DNA of 64,000 nucleotides from positions 11,099,726-11,163,725 of the forward strand of contig OZ024876.1 in the NCBI GenBank assembly GCA_964017185.1, given 5' to 3'. Numbering within the stretch: position 1 is the stretch's first letter; every line of letters starts with the position of its first letter. A program made the position numbers and the translations under genes. This document shows positions 1 to 11,479 of this stretch, one piece after another. The DNA comes from Rugalucina vietnamica (lineage: Eukaryota > Mollusca > Bivalvia > Lucinida > Lucinidae). The notes beneath the pieces are model-generated. The model ran no database searches, was not told the origin of the DNA, and worked only from the letters and a program-made list of their open reading frames with translations.

Positions 1-520
1 GATATGAATTTACTGAAGCATTGAAATTTCCAGCCACTTTTTGAATGACCCACGAATTCTGGTGCCTTACTTTTGATGACGTCAAAGATCAATACGTCAT
101 TCAAACTGGCATCTATGTAATCAATAAACAGATTTGCCATGAAAAGGTAAGATGGACATAGAATGTCAAGGTCTATTTTATATAATACCATATTTATTTA
201 AGCTATGAGCTGTTTCTGTTATCCAGGAGGTGCCTATGAATTATTAGTACCACGAAAACTGGGCCAACCATCATACAAAGCCTTGATGGCAAAAGTATTT
301 TTGTTTGCTTTTTTGTTTGACAAGGCGTATTTTACTATGTTAACTTCATTTTTTATGTCATGTCTACTCTAGCTCATACCGAAAACGATCCGAGTTGAGA
401 TTTCTCAAAGTCAAGGTACAACCAAAGGTCAAAAGAGGATTTATATGTATAAATATTGATGAAAACTCGCATGCGCAACTCATCGGATTTCCGTAATAAC
501 GACAAACAACATGTAAGAAT
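1..520. other. Intergenic, nothing recognised
   Basis: AT-rich DNA with no convincing exon, RNA gene or repeat seen. A TGACGTCA octamer lies near position 76 but has no gene beside it. Confidence 0.5.
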
Positions 521-524
521 TGTA

Positions 525-645
525 TCAAGACAATATGTTTTCATTTCGTTTTTTCCCATCCCTCGGTTTGTGGAATGGGAATTTCTTTCTGATTGCACCA
601 TTTCCTGATCATTGTCTGCTTGAACCTTTTTACAATGTTTTCCAT
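525..645 (+). mobile_element. Penelope-like element 3' end fragment
   Basis: This stretch resembles the 3' end of the Penelope-like copy at about 51295..51400: a similar order of words (CCTCGGTTT, GTGGGAAT, TTTCTGATTGC, CCTGATC, TTGAACCTTTTT-like end). It is only a tail; no reverse transcriptase coding is attached here. Confidence 0.5.
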
Positions 646-1000
646 ATAGCTGATTACGACGTTGTCATCTCGAATTTGGGTTGACATTGATAACCACATA
701 AATACTGTTAACATAACCCCTCAAGCACACACGTTGATCCGATGCCCTTGACCTAATTTTATGATCGTTAACAACTATTTTACTTATACACCGCAACACC
801 CTGATTAATGGACTATTTCGCATTCGAACGCACACGTGACATGTGACTTAAGACGTTTGTATGAATTAAGTCAAGGCCATATCACTGTCATATTCTTAGT
901 AGAGACTGAGTCCCCGATGTTTCATGCCAAGTTTCAAGATATATGACTCACGGGCGTGGATACGATATTTAAAGCCTCAAATGTCATTTTTCTCTGAAAT
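646..1000. other. Intergenic, nothing recognised
   Basis: No reading frame with coding character and no repeat shared with the rest of the window was seen. Confidence 0.4.
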
Positions 1001-1135
1001 TATTTGGCTAGCCAAAGCCGAATTTCATGTTGAGGCAAATGCAAAGTTGTATAATTGGTCCAGGTCAGGTGATCAAGATGGCGGCCATGTCCGTATATGC
1101 TAAAACCCTTTAAAATTCTTCCACTCCCAGCCTCT
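1001..1135 (+). repeat. Degenerate Helitron-like core unit
   Basis: A single old copy of part of the approximately 455-bp unit found at 17-22 kb and 61.7-64 kb. It keeps the order: TTTGGCTAGCCAAAGCC, GGTCCAGGTCA, AAGATGGCGGCCATG, then the CTTCCACTCC/TCTGAAACC part. It is isolated and much more diverged than the arrays. Confidence 0.55.
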
Positions 1136-1490
1136 GAAACCACAATGCTTACTTTATTGAAACCCTATGAATCGCTTAGTTGGTACCTCTGGCAAGCTCT
1201 ATATGCAAACAGATATCCTACTGCACACCGTAACATTTATACCGTGGGTCACTAATTAAAGAAGAAAAATCTTAAAATTGAATTGTTTGCATACTTCGTC
1301 ATAGTTCCTAAGTATTTTTAATATACAGGCAAAATTTATTATGATAAAGGAAAGTGGTAGTGGTAGCGAATAGAGGGTGTTGCCAGTGACAAAAAGCATA
1401 TCTAAGCAAAATTCTTCTGTAGTCTGAACTGGAATTTAATAAAGGTCAAATATTTAGAATTTTGTAATTTCATCGTCACATCCCTCGATA
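1136..1490. other. Intergenic, nothing recognised
   Basis: No gene or shared repeat seen. Confidence 0.4.
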
Positions 1491-1496
1491 TAGACA

Positions 1497-2232
1497 TGCG
1501 TAGACTTGTGCTTTATTGCGACAGGAATTCTTGTTTGTTTGATTTATACTGGCTTCCTACTGTATCGCGGCCCTTATTTATAAACAGAAAAAAGCAAACA
1601 CACATGATCAATGATTTAAATTTATTCTACCTTAACAATTTCAGAAATCCTTCCCCTGTAATCCTGTTGATGAAAATTATAAGACATTTGTCAATATTTT
1701 GTGACTACCGCATTTGTGCGGCCATGTTGTTATATACCTATGCGGCAAAAGTGACTTCTGTATCGCGGGGTTCACCTAAAATGGGAATGCAAAAGTTTCC
1801 ATGTGGGGAGATAATGTGACATAGTAATGGCGCGTGATCTCTGACGCACAGACAACAGATCTGGACTCAAAGAAAATAAAAACAGGGGACATTTTATGGG
1901 AAGGGTGTAACCAGTATGTGCAAAATACATATTCTACATAATCTTTGTAAAAGTATACATTTACTTTCCACTATTCATGACAATAAGCACATTTTCGCTG
2001 TAATAGGGAGTAAGATGTTTGTCGTGAAAGATGTCGAACGTAGGGGGGCGCTAGGCTCTAAATTTCATGTGATATGCAAATGCCGCGATACAGTAGCTAC
2101 CGCGATACAGTAGCTTTACGCCCCTTTCAACAGCTAACATCCCGACATGACCAAAGCTGTTGACTGGGAAGTGAAGCAACAAATCAAACAAACACAATAT
2201 ATTTTTCGCAATTAAACGCAAGTCTACGTCAA
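1497..2232. mobile_element. Inverted-repeat element (about 0.74 kb)
   Basis: The left end (CGTAGACTTG, then TTATTGCGA, then TTGTTTGTTTGATTT) is repeated in inverse order and orientation at the right end (2160..2232). The arms are about 60 bp and imperfect. Inside, CTGTATCGCGG occurs near 1559 and 1757 and its complement twice near 2083..2112. The right arm includes a SINE-like tail (2110..2200, ending AAATCAAACAAACA) related to 6060..6180. No clear target duplication was found, so ends are approximate. Confidence 0.45.
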
Positions 2233-2314
2233 GAGATTTAGCTGCGTGCCGAGGCCTTTACCTTAGATTGAGTTAGTACTGTTTTCAGTGTTATCATGGT
2301 TGTAAATGTAAGGT

Positions 2315-2509
2315 GAGCTACTGCACCAGAAAACCAACAATCTGCATATGCGAAATCAAAGACGCAGATCAGCTGTGCAGTAACTGCACAGCTGATCAGC
2401 GCCTTTGTTTCTCTACTTTCTAACTCCAAATTATTTTTGCCACTATCTTCTGTGCTTGTACAGCTCGTCACGCGAAAACCACATTGTTGGTTTTCTCATG
2501 CGAAGGCTC
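2315..2509 (-). mobile_element. MITE family M1, complete copy
   Basis: It begins GAGC and ends GGCTC, has CCAACAATCTGCATATGCG next to the left end and the central palindrome around GATCAGCTGTGCAGTAACTG. The 4-bp sequence AGGT flanks both sides (2311..2314 and 2510..2513). The right half is shortened compared with other copies. The family structure is described at 26556..26789. Confidence 0.8.
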
Positions 2510-2524
2510 AGGTATCAGCTTCAT

Positions 2525-3065
2525 TTCTACAGGCAGTTAAGAAACTTTGATGACTGAGGCCAACTATCTCAGGAACCGAAAACTGCCTACGGCAGTAAGA
2601 CACTTTGATAGGCAGTGACGCCAACCGTCTCGGGAACCAAAAACTGCCTACTGGCAGTTAAGACACTTTGACAGACAGTGACGCCAACGGTCTCAGGAAC
2701 CAAAAACTGCCTACCGGCTGTTAAGACACTTTGATAGACAGTGAGGCCAACCATCTCAGGAACCGAAAACTGCCTACGGCAGTTAAGACACTTTGATAGG
2801 CAGTGACGCCAACCGTCTCAGGAACCAAAAACTGCCTACCGGCAGTTAAGACACTTTGATAGACAGTGACGCCAACCATCTTAGGAACCTAAAACTGCCT
2901 TACGGCAGTTAAGACACTTTGAAAGACATTGACACCAACCGTCTCAGCAACCGAAAACTGCTTTAGGGCAGTTAAGACACTTTGTCTTTGATGGACAGTG
3001 ACACAAACTGCAAGCAGTTAAGAACTTTGATAGACACTGATTCCGTAATTTTAGAATGGAATCAC
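2525..3065 (+). repeat. Minisatellite, 61-63 bp unit, about 9 copies
   Basis: Tandem repeat whose unit runs AAACTGCC-TACGGCAGT, TAAGACACTTTGATAGACAG, TGACGCCAACC, GTCTCAGGAACC. Successive starts of GAACC near 2573, 2634, 2697 and 2760 give periods of 61, 63 and 63. Each unit contains the short palindrome CTGCC...GGCAG. Copies decay toward 3000..3065, with a last degenerate piece near 3100..3155. Confidence 0.9.
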
Positions 3066-3159
3066 AAAACATAGACACCTTGACCGAGTGACTGAGTGAG
3101 GCCATCCACCTCACTCAGGAACCGAAAACTACTTGGCCGAGCTGCCTGTGGCAGCTGAA

Positions 3160-3975
3160 TATGTACAAAATATGTGAAATAAACTTACACCTGTCTACTT
3201 TCACTTTCGAAGAACGACTTCCTCCTGAATTTATTCCACGTCCGTTAGAAGGTAAATTCCTGATTTAACAACTTGTTTCTACGTCAGTTATCACTTTAAA
3301 GACTCAGGCATCTGTAATTACAACTGTCCATAACAGCTAGCGACTAGAAATAGCTCTTGAAATCGCGAGAAACGTTCTTTGTTGCAGTGCGTTAGACTTT
3401 GAATAATTTTAGAACCTTGTCGTTGCTACGGAGACCCGGAAACGCTGTGGTACCCGCGTTTCGCGCACTGTGAGATTCGATAAGCTGGTGAAAAAAAAAT
3501 ATGATGGATCCATTCCAAAACAATATGGCCACCCAGTTCGGTCGATTTCGTAATTTATTTAGAAAATCATTTATTGAAAATGTTTACATAAATATTTTGA
3601 AAAACATATTTTTCTGCAATTCATTTTATTTGATCATTTTTTTAAAACACCTTCGGTGTTTTTTCACGAACGCCTACGGCGTTCGTATTTGTTCGGCATG
3701 TGGCGGAAACAGCCGAAGACACTTCGGAAGGACAATGCGTTTACATACTAAAGACACCTCGACGGATTTCGTTATGTCAAACTTAATACATGAAACTATT
3801 CACTGATTATAGCATGAAAGATTTTGATCGATTGATTTATCAATAGTAACTTATTAAAATGACAAGCAAAATATCATAACTTCAAGGATACAAATATCGA
3901 CTTTAACATTGATTTCATACACTTCAAGACAGTTTTAACCAAAAACAGATTATATCGTAAAATTGGCATTTCAAC
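3160..3975. other. Intergenic with two short hairpins
   Basis: No exon or known repeat seen. Two adjacent GC-containing hairpins stand out in AT-rich sequence: AACACCTTCGGTGTT near 3647 and CGAACGCCTACGGCGTTCG at 3667..3685. Confidence 0.4.
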
Positions 3976-3979
3976 CGGC

Positions 3980-4311
3980 ATACTACACCTAACATAATAT
4001 TTGGTCTACCCTGTGTATATTCAAGTTTATTGAATCTTGAAATATTGCACCCAAATAGCCGTGGTACACCAAATTATACAATCAGTCAGTGTTTGATACA
4101 TAATTACACATACAACCGTTTGTTTTTACAAATAACACTGGTCAAACATTTGAATATAAAATTAATATTTGATCCAAAGAAAGCCGCTCGAAAAGGCACT
4201 GGGACGCAAAATGGCGAAACGACAGTCCAAACAAGGTAAGGCAGTCTAGTAGTTTGCCAGATTTCAAGCTTCAATAACCTCGACTGTACATAGGATAGAC
4301 CAAATATTGTG
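3980..4311. mobile_element. Short inverted-repeat (MITE-like) element
   Basis: The left end ACTACACCT, ATAATATTTGGTCTA, CCCTGTGTA is mirrored at the right by TACATAGGATAGACCAAATA...AGGTGTAGT. Arms are about 36 bp with few mismatches. The interior is AT-rich and non-coding. No clear target duplication; superfamily unknown. Confidence 0.6.
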
Positions 4312-4324
4312 TAAGGTGTAGTCT

Positions 4325-5400
4325 CCTGGACGCTCTGTCATTTTATTGGAATAATAACTTTTTAGTTCAAACTTTCCTGTAATGTGAGAAATCAATGTTA
4401 ACATTGATATTTGTGTCACAGACGTTATGTTATTTCGTTTATCATATTTTATGTGTTATTATCTATTTATAAATCGATTAAAATGTAAATTGTTACAATC
4501 AATGAATAATTCTGTGTATTTGGATTGACTTAGCGCAATCCGTTCAAATCTGCAAACACCCAATAAAACTTGGCCAAGCTTCAAGTACGGGTACTGCTAT
4601 ACTTATGAAACAAATCTGTATGTACTAAACTTATGAAACGGAGCTGTAGAGAATGGTATTAATACTTCAATTTAAATTAAGTTGTTTTTTGCGGCATACA
4701 ATGAATTCTCATTATCTGAAGAATGAAAATTGGTCTTACTGTGTCCTGAGTAAAACCACTATGCATGTAAAAGAAAGTTCAGAGCATTTAGTGCTTGTAC
4801 GTGGTGACTCATCAGAAGTTCAAGTCAATGTTAATGGTAGGATTAGTCTAACTAGACGTACACTGTACTATTTAATCAAGACTGGCATGCATGACTCAAA
4901 TGGGCTCATTCTAAAAGTTTCATTTAAGATGTATCAATGTTATGTCATGTGATGCCAAGGGCACTGTTTGGTCTAGAGTAAACATTCTTACTTAAAAAAA
5001 GTATTTTAAACTTTTTAATGACTTTCATGTAGGTACATAAAGAAAATTATAAGCTCCCCTAGTAGACCCTCATATGCTGCAGTCCTTCTTCTGTTAAGAG
5101 CATTAATGGTGGCGGAATAAGATGAGAGACATTTAAGAGACATTTGAGACATTCATGTCTTAAGTCAGGCAATACAAAGTTTGTGACAATCCCTATCTTA
5201 TGCCAGTGAAGGTAGAAGGTTCTTCACAAGATTCAACATATCTTGACCGAATATGAGCTTCCAGATATTAACTCTATCTGTAAAATGGACATTTTTCAAA
5301 GATCAGTGGAAAGTAAAGACCAAGAATGCAGTCAGAAAATACTGTACAGAGAGACTACGCCAAGAAGCAAGTGAAAAAAAAAAACAACTTTACGGTACTG
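4325..5400. other. Intergenic, nothing recognised
   Basis: A 99-codon open frame at 4653..4952 shows no domain or splice context that would make it credible. No shared repeat seen. Confidence 0.4.
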
Positions 5401-5409
5401 TAATAGTAC

Positions 5410-5715
5410 ATGACTTCAAATTGGTCAAACTCATCCAGTCTGGGACACTCTTCAATCTACCAGGCTAGATGTTCAGCGAGGTGTTGTGAAATGTCGAATG
5501 CTGACAGGGACATACATAGTGCAAACCATCCGTTTCATCAGTACCTGGTGAACTCGACCTGTCCCCTATGCCTCACATGCTTCTACGATGCGCTGTATCA
5601 CATTCAGCAAGGGAGTACCCCTTTAATCTGTGAGTCCTCGTTATTGATTCATCATGGTGGTCATCATGATTTATTTGTTGTTCTGTCACTAGCTTTCTTA
5701 GAAAATGTTGCCTGT
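5410..5715 (+). mobile_element. Retroelement debris (possible LINE/PLE tail)
   Basis: The frame contains STCPLC and the later bases (GAGTCCTCGTTATTGATTC, then CATCATGATTTATTTGTT) resemble the 3' region of the Penelope-like copy near 50910..50970. This looks like a fragment, not a host gene. Confidence 0.35.
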
Positions 5716-5719
5716 TGAA

Positions 5720-6055
5720 AAACAATCACGTTCAGATTTACGTGTGTGAAACGCATTGAAAAATTCAAATTGATTTGCTTATTTTGTGAGATATCGTGAT
5801 AAATACCACAGGGACATAGGAATTCACGTTATTTTTGGAATGGCTGAAGTAAGAAACACTCATCGGCGTTTCAGCAAGCAAAGAAGTATAGAAATGTTAT
5901 TTTTTCCACTGACTGTCAGGGACTGGAGTGATCTCCCTGTTTCAGATCTCCTCCGCTGAAATTTTCGATGACTGTGTGTCCAAGTTCGCATCTCTTGTGA
6001 GAGTCAGGGACTAATTTCCCACCAGGCACAACCCCCCTGGTGAAGTATTGTCAAA
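5720..6055. other. Intergenic, nothing recognised
   Basis: No coding or repeat signal identified. Confidence 0.4.
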
Positions 6056-6057
6056 TT

Positions 6058-6190
6058 GTTTGTTTGTTTGTTTGTTTGAATTTATGCTTTACGTCCCAGT
6101 CAACAGCTAAGGTCATGTCGGGACGTTGCCTCCACTTTATGGGACTTTTACCCAAAATGAGGATGTCATGACATCCAACAAGTGCTTAAA
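6058..6190 (-). mobile_element. SINE 3' part with (CAAA)n tail
   Basis: On the minus strand this runs through GTCATGACATCC, CGTCCCGACATGACC, AGCTGTTGACTGGGACG and ends in a CAAACAAACAAAC tail. The same block (CCCGACATGACC, AGCTGTTGACTGGGA, AATCAAACAAACA) is at 2130..2200 on the other strand. A tRNA-like head was not found, so this is a partial SINE. Confidence 0.55.
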
Positions 6191-7277
6191 ATATAACCAT
6201 CCAACGAAGCCACAAAGGCTTATATGTGTGGACGATTTGACTTGAAACCACTTATCCTGGGCAAGCTCAGACCTGAGCGGTTAAGCAGTTATATATCAGA
6301 TGGTAAGTCAGCAGCGAACAAGCTTTGCCTGGAGGCACAATCAGCCTATCTATTTAGGCCCCATTGTCAAATTGGCGTGTCGCCAGTAAACCATTCAGAT
6401 TCAGTATCACAGATAATCCAATTAAAGAACGTGCACAATAACGATATATGTGGCAATCATAGTCCAGTCACCATTGTTATTTGTTGATTGTTTGGGGTCT
6501 GCCTAAATACAGTAAAGTACCGCAAAGTGGCGTAACGAGGCGTAAAGTAGCGCAAAGGGGCGCAAAGTGGCGTAAAGTGGCGTAAAGTTGGCGCAAAGTA
6601 ATGTAGAATGACATAAAACCGTATTATTTATCAAACATGAGGTAAATGATCACATTCAGTCATATGCATGCATGCAATTCGCATGTAGGGGTGAGGAGGG
6701 GGCGGGGATGGGCGCAACATGTAGTCTGATGAACAGAAACTTATTTTTTTTAAATTATTTTCGGCAGTGTTTTGAAATGCAGAAAAAATATTTGTGATTG
6801 TGTATCATGATGGGTTTGACGGAAGGTACGGGGCATTTATCTTATGATGGTAGGCTTTTTCTTATGTTCATAATATTGATATTTTAGCGATACTCAGATA
6901 GGCAATGTCTCTGTTACTATTAATGTACAAAGTAAAGTGTCGCAAACGTGGTGAAATGTGTCAAATATTGATTGGAAATTGTGGTCGTTTTATCTTTTGC
7001 TCTCAGAATTTTATATTAATGGAAAGAAAGAAGAGAGAAATAATTTTGTGTATTCAAAATCCTTTGTGTATTAAGATCATGTGGCTTTAACTCAATAAAA
7101 GGTGTGAAAACGTGTGTCAGGTTACCGTGCGGTAATCGAATTATCAGTCACGCGTCTGTTTGTAAGGCGGTAAAACAATCGGCTACTGTTGTTTAGCGCG
7201 TGTCCTTAATTAGTGATAATCATATCAGGTTTATTTAACTTGAAATGTTTCCAAATTTTGAATTACGGAATGTTTTA

Positions 7278-7370
7278 CACTGGCCTTAGTAGTCCAATGG
7301 ATAGCGCATCCCATGAAGGTATATATCTTTTTATATAGTAAAACTGGAGGTTACAGGGTTAACTTATTAT
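7278..7370 (+). repeat. tRNA-like (SINE-type) sequence, inner end of left arm
   Basis: CTGGCCTTAGTAGTCCAATG followed by GATAGCGCATC resembles a tRNA D-arm/A box, and GAGGTTACAGGGTTAA a degenerate B box. Its partner in the right arm is at 8785..8880. Confidence 0.45.
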
Positions 7371-7394
7371 TTTTCTTTTAATTTTTTATCCGAA

Positions 7395-7590
7395 ACAAGA
7401 TGTCGGTACTCGCTAAAACCGCCTCGTCGAGGCGGCTGTAACGTGTGTCTACAATCAATTTTGAGCAAAAACAAGAAAAATATAATTTTTTTTCATCTGA
7501 AAATTTTCAATGTATGAAACTTAGCAAAAATCTGTATTTTACATGGGCGTGTTTTCGTAGCCGTACTTCCAACTTTTATGTACAGTGTTG
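7395..7590 (+). repeat. M2 palindrome family, diverged copy inside the long-TIR element
   Basis: Core AAAACCGCCTCGTCGAGGCGG followed by TAACGTGTGTCTACAATC and GAGCAAAAACAAGAAAAATA, then ATCTGTATTTTACATGGGCG. The same order follows the palindrome at 22705..22890. Confidence 0.6.
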
Positions 7591-7950
7591 CGAAAGTAGT
7601 ACAAACGGTTACGAGAGGCGTAAAGTAGCTTATAGTAGCATTTCAATTCTTAATCTTGTATATTTCAGTATTTCAGCTTTAGTTGAAAAAAAAAAGTCTT
7701 CAAATAAGAAAACATTCGGTTTCATATCAGAACATCTGAACAAAGTAATAACACATGGCTTTTAACATTTCTTTCAGAAAGGTCATAAATGATGAGACAA
7801 TTTTATAAAGATTTTTTTCAAAGATATATTATTCGCCAGTGTAAATGCATATGGCAATTGAAACTGGGCCCGGGGTCGAAAATGTGCTCAAGAAAAATGG
7901 TCATAAATCAGATGGGGGTCCAATGGTAAAGTAATATAAATTTTGCATTT

Positions 7951-7972
7951 TTTTTTTTTTTTTTTTTTTTTT
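7951..7972. repeat. Poly(T) tract
   Basis: A run of about 22 T. Similar tracts occur at 22990, 26350, 44400..44440 and 46917..46958. Confidence 0.9.
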
Positions 7973-8784
7973 AATCTTTTCAGTTAACCTAAAGGTACTC
8001 AGACACATTTTCTTATAAAAATGTTTCTGCACTTTTTTCACACAACGGGTATTAACGCTTTACATTATACAGCGACAGCTGACAAATTCTAGGTTAGAGA
8101 TTGCATACTAGAGATAAACAGTATAAACTGTAAAGACGATTCATAACAATTTATCAGCCATGCCAAATGTCATGTGCGCATGTTTCCGTCATTCATATTT
8201 TTTTATATTCGTACTCGGTTGTACAAGGAATAATTAATGTACAGAAAGGCACAGCCGAATATTCAACTGAAACGAAATCGTGACTCGCAAGGTTTTCCGA
8301 AGAAGCGAAAATATAAATGAAAATGAAACATGCGCTAAACATGCGACCATGCAGTTGAGCGCTATTAACACAGTCTGTTCGTCTGTTGTGCGTCCTCTCG
8401 TATATAATGGTAATGCCAGAAAACGTAGCACAATTATTTTTTTTTCTACTCCAAATGTTAATGCCGGTATACCAGAAGACTAATGAATGTTTAGTCCAAA
8501 TGCCTGTGAATGACGCTTTAAATAGCGCAAACTAACTTTGGATGGGGAAAAAGTAATTGCTCAAGGATTGAACGTATCATAGTCGCGCAATCGTAAAAGC
8601 TAGATTAATCTCGGAACCAAGATATGTTTATTGGATTCGAGAATTAATGAAAACATTTGTGTTGCAAAAATTAGTGCTGCACCGATCAAATAAAATTGTA
8701 ACACCATGCATGCCTCCGTTTTGGGAATAAAAGTATTTCTGGCGAAAAGAAATATTAAACCCTATGGGCGGTTTGCCAGTTTAT

Positions 8785-8880
8785 TACGTAGGCATGTACC
8801 AGCCGGGTATCGAACCAGCAACCTCTTGATTGCAAAGATAATACTCTATCCATTAATAGACCACCACGGCCGGTATGAAA
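8785..8880 (-). repeat. tRNA-like (SINE-type) sequence, inner end of right arm
   Basis: On the minus strand: GGCCGTGGTGGTCTATTAAT, GGATAGAGTAT (A-box region), then GCTGGTTCGATACCCGGC (B box GGTTCGATACC). It is the inverted partner of 7278..7370, so the tRNA-like sequence was part of the arm before or when the arm was duplicated. Confidence 0.55.
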
Positions 8881-9753
8881 CGTTCTTATTTCTTAGGAAA
8901 TATTTCCATATAAATGTATAATAAATGACACGCGCTATCAGAGATTTATTCAACAACAGTAGCCGATTGTTTTAACACCTTACAAACAGACACGTGGCTG
9001 ATAATTTGATTACCGCCCGATAACCTGAAACACGTTTTCACACCTTTTATTGAGTTAAAGACACATGATCTTAATATACAAACGATTTCAATTCACGTAA
9101 TCATTTCTTCTTCTTTCTCTCCATTAACAAATCTCTCCATTTATAATCATAAGAGCAAGAAATAACAACGACCACAATTTCCAATCTATATTTGACATAC
9201 ATACATGTATTTCACCATGTGTGTAACACTTTGTAGTTTGTAACAGAGACATTGCCTATCAGAGTATCTCTAACACATCAATATTATGAACATAAGAAAA
9301 GGCATACCGTCATAAAATAAATGCCCTGGACCTTCCGTCAAACCCATCATGATACACAATCACATATTTTTATTCTGCACTTTAAAACATTGACCAAAAT
9401 TAATGCAAAAATAAGTTTCTGTTCATCAGACTATGATGCGCCCAACCCCCTCTCCTAACCCCTACATGCGGATTGCGTGCATGTATATGACTGAAAGTGT
9501 ATCATTTACCCCATGTTTGATAAATAATACGGTTTAATGTCATCCTACATCACTTTGCGCCAACTTTACGCCACTTTGCGCCCCTTTGCGCCCCTTTACG
9601 CTTCTTTACGCCACTTTACGCTACTTTACTGTATTTAGTGACATCGATTGTTTGGCACATTATTTATTGGCGAAAAATGATTTGGGTAAGAGTTGACCAG
9701 CTACGCGTGTTTCGGTAAGTCGTAGCCCTACTTACTCATTTCCGGTAATTCCG

Positions 9754-9761
9754 TGACGTCA
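9754..9761. promoter_or_regulatory. CRE-like octamer upstream of ABHD17
   Basis: A perfect palindromic TGACGTCA lies about 165 bp before the ABHD17 start codon, just downstream of TTTCCGG (ETS-like). This is the full CREB/ATF consensus. It lies just after the right end of the 6496..9645 element. Promoter use is inference; no transcription start is visible. Confidence 0.35.
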
Positions 9762-9924
9762 CTTCAATGGAAGAAAAAGGATAGTCGATTTTTGTTTCCG
9801 GGAGAAAATGTCCAATTACAGCAATCGATCGTTATATTTTTGACAGTCCTTGTGATTCACAGTGAATGAAGATCAAAAGAAACAGACTTATTTTTGTTTT
9901 AACCTGATATTCAAAGCGAAAACG

Positions 9925-10571
9925 ATGAACGGGCTCTCCATAAGCGAGCTTTGTTGTTTGTTTTGTTGTCCACCTTGTCCATCAAGAATTGCTGCCAAGC
10001 TGGCTTTCCTGCCTCCAGAACCCACCTACTCCATAGTTCAAGATGAGACAGGAACACGTGTCAGCCTTCATCTGACAGATCGAGCAGAGTGGCAGTATAC
10101 GCAAAGAGAACTAGACTGCATAGAAGTTTTTCAAACGCGCACATCAAAAGGCAACAGAATTTCATGCATGTTTGTACGTTGTTCACCAAATGCCAAATAT
10201 ACCATTTTATTCAGTCATGGAAATGCAGTTGATCTTGGACAGATGAGTAGTTTCTATATAGGACTTGGTTCAAGAATAAACTGCAATATATTTAGTTTTG
10301 ATTACTCAGGTTATGGTACCAGTTCAGGAAAAGCATCAGAAAAGAATCTATATGCTGACATTGATGCTGCATGGCAGTCTTTAAGAACACGGTATGGAAT
10401 CAGTCCTCAAAATGTTATTTTATATGGACAAAGTATAGGAACTGTACCAACTATAGATCTGGCATCACGATTTGAAGTGGCAGCAGTGATATTGCATTCG
10501 CCGCTAATGTCTGGAATGAGGGTTGCTTTCCCTGAGACGAAAAGAACATGGTTTTTCGATGCATTTCCAAG
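9925..10571 (+). CDS. ABHD17: ABHD17 depalmitoylase, coding exon 1
   Basis: Alpha/beta-hydrolase domain protein 17, a membrane-bound serine hydrolase known in vertebrates to remove palmitate from N-Ras and PSD-95. This exon encodes residues 1-215 plus two bases of codon 216. The start at 9925 gives [18 protein letters not shown], the family N-terminus whose cysteine cluster is palmitoylated for membrane attachment; an in-frame ATG 63 bp upstream would add 21 residues not seen in the family and is not preferred. Visible motifs are SHGNAVDLG (oxyanion-side loop, 97-105), DYSGYG (126-131) and the nucleophile elbow GQSIG with Ser170. The exon ends CCAAG followed by the donor GTAATT, phase 2. It continues at 25605. 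Joined length is 288 aa, the length I recall for human ABHD17B. Confidence 0.97.
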
Positions 10572-11224
10572 GTAATTTAATCTGTGTTGTTTGTTTCAGG
10601 TTCAACCTATTTTTTTAGCAATCTGTAACATGTACTAGTGACAAGACGGTCATACTAGAGACATGGAGGTCAGTCCAGCATCCACTTTTAAAGATGCACT
10701 GTCTACAAGACAAGTGTCAAGACCTAACATCTTAGGCCTAAAAAAATGCTGTGATTCCGATTTCCCTACTGCCTTGAAACTGTCGTCCCAGTTTTATACA
10801 TTACTGCTATGGTTTATTCTGCTTTTAGGTGAGACTGTTACATTCGGACTGTCTCGATATAATATGGCATTCACTAATCATTTTGCTGCGTATTTCAACA
10901 CATGAAGGCATGTATCATTCCAAAAATGGATCAAACACACCACCTTGCAGAGGTAAATTTGGAAAGCATGGGCCATTTTTATAATGTAAGGAGATAGGGG
11001 ATAATGTTTCTAAATGCGAGTTTTTCTTGAAATGGCCCCTTTCATTTTTGAGCCAACAATATCCCTGCCTTTCATTTCTGGTGCACAAAAGTGCCATAAT
11101 ATGTGGTATGGGGTTAAACTAGTAGCGTTAAAAATGAAAATCTTTATTACATCGGGGAAAGATTAAAAAAATAATCTCCGACCTTATGGAAACTGGTGAT
11201 GAAACAGGAATCACAACATTTTTT
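10572..11224 (+). other. ABHD17 intron, 5' part
   Basis: Start of the 15,033-bp intron (10572..25604). Nothing recognised in this part. Short open frames on both strands lack coding character. Confidence 0.7.
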
Positions 11225-11227
11225 TTT

Positions 11228-11475
11228 GCGGCCCCTGTGGTGGAGCGGTTAAGAGCACATTTCTTAACCACTCGGTCATCTCACCGCTGTGACTCGTGTG
11301 GGTTCGAGCCCCGCTCTGGCCACATGTGAGACACACCGTTCTGCTTGCGGGTGTGCCAGGTGTTTTTTCTCGGGGTTCTCCCGTTTTCGCCCCACCTGCT
11401 GATTGGCCCGTCTAATATGAGCTGAAATTTCTTGAAAGGGACGTAAAACTGAAATAAAAAAAAATGAATTAAAAA
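11228..11475 (+). mobile_element. tRNA-derived SINE
   Basis: The head GCGGCCCCTGTGGTGGAGCG with GGTTAAGAGC (A-box region) is followed by GTGGGTTCGAGCCCCGC (B box GGTTCGAGCCC) at the usual tRNA spacing. The body ends GAAAGGGACGTAAAACTGAA and an A-rich tail. It sits in sense in the ABHD17 intron. The extra bases in the tRNA part exclude a functional tRNA. Confidence 0.8.
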
Positions 11476-11479
11476 ACAT

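Larger units (their letters stand above)
6496..9645. mobile_element. Long-TIR DNA element, Mutator-like (non-autonomous)
   Basis: A 3.15-kb element with inverted arms of about 0.85 kb. Both outer ends carry tandem words of the type CGTAAAGTGGCGCAAAG (6510..6600, and complementary at 9545..9630). Inward, the arms share the ATGCATGCATG stretch, the CAATGTCTCTGTTACTA block, AATAAAAGGTGTGAAAACGT and ACAATCGGCTACTGTTG, and reach a tRNA-like sequence on each side. GATTGTTTGG (10 bp) flanks both ends (6486..6495 and 9646..9655). Long arms plus a 9-10-bp duplication fit the Mutator superfamily (inference). No transposase frame is present. Confidence 0.75.

Noticed and set aside
2525-3065. CRISPR-like array
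   Set aside because: Units are continuous tandem repeats without unique spacers, in an animal genome.
4653-4952. 99-codon open frame
   Set aside because: No domain, splice context or compositional shift that supports a gene.
9862-9924. Upstream in-frame ATG for ABHD17
   Set aside because: It would add 21 residues before the conserved MNGLS/cysteine-cluster N-terminus, which is where the family begins.
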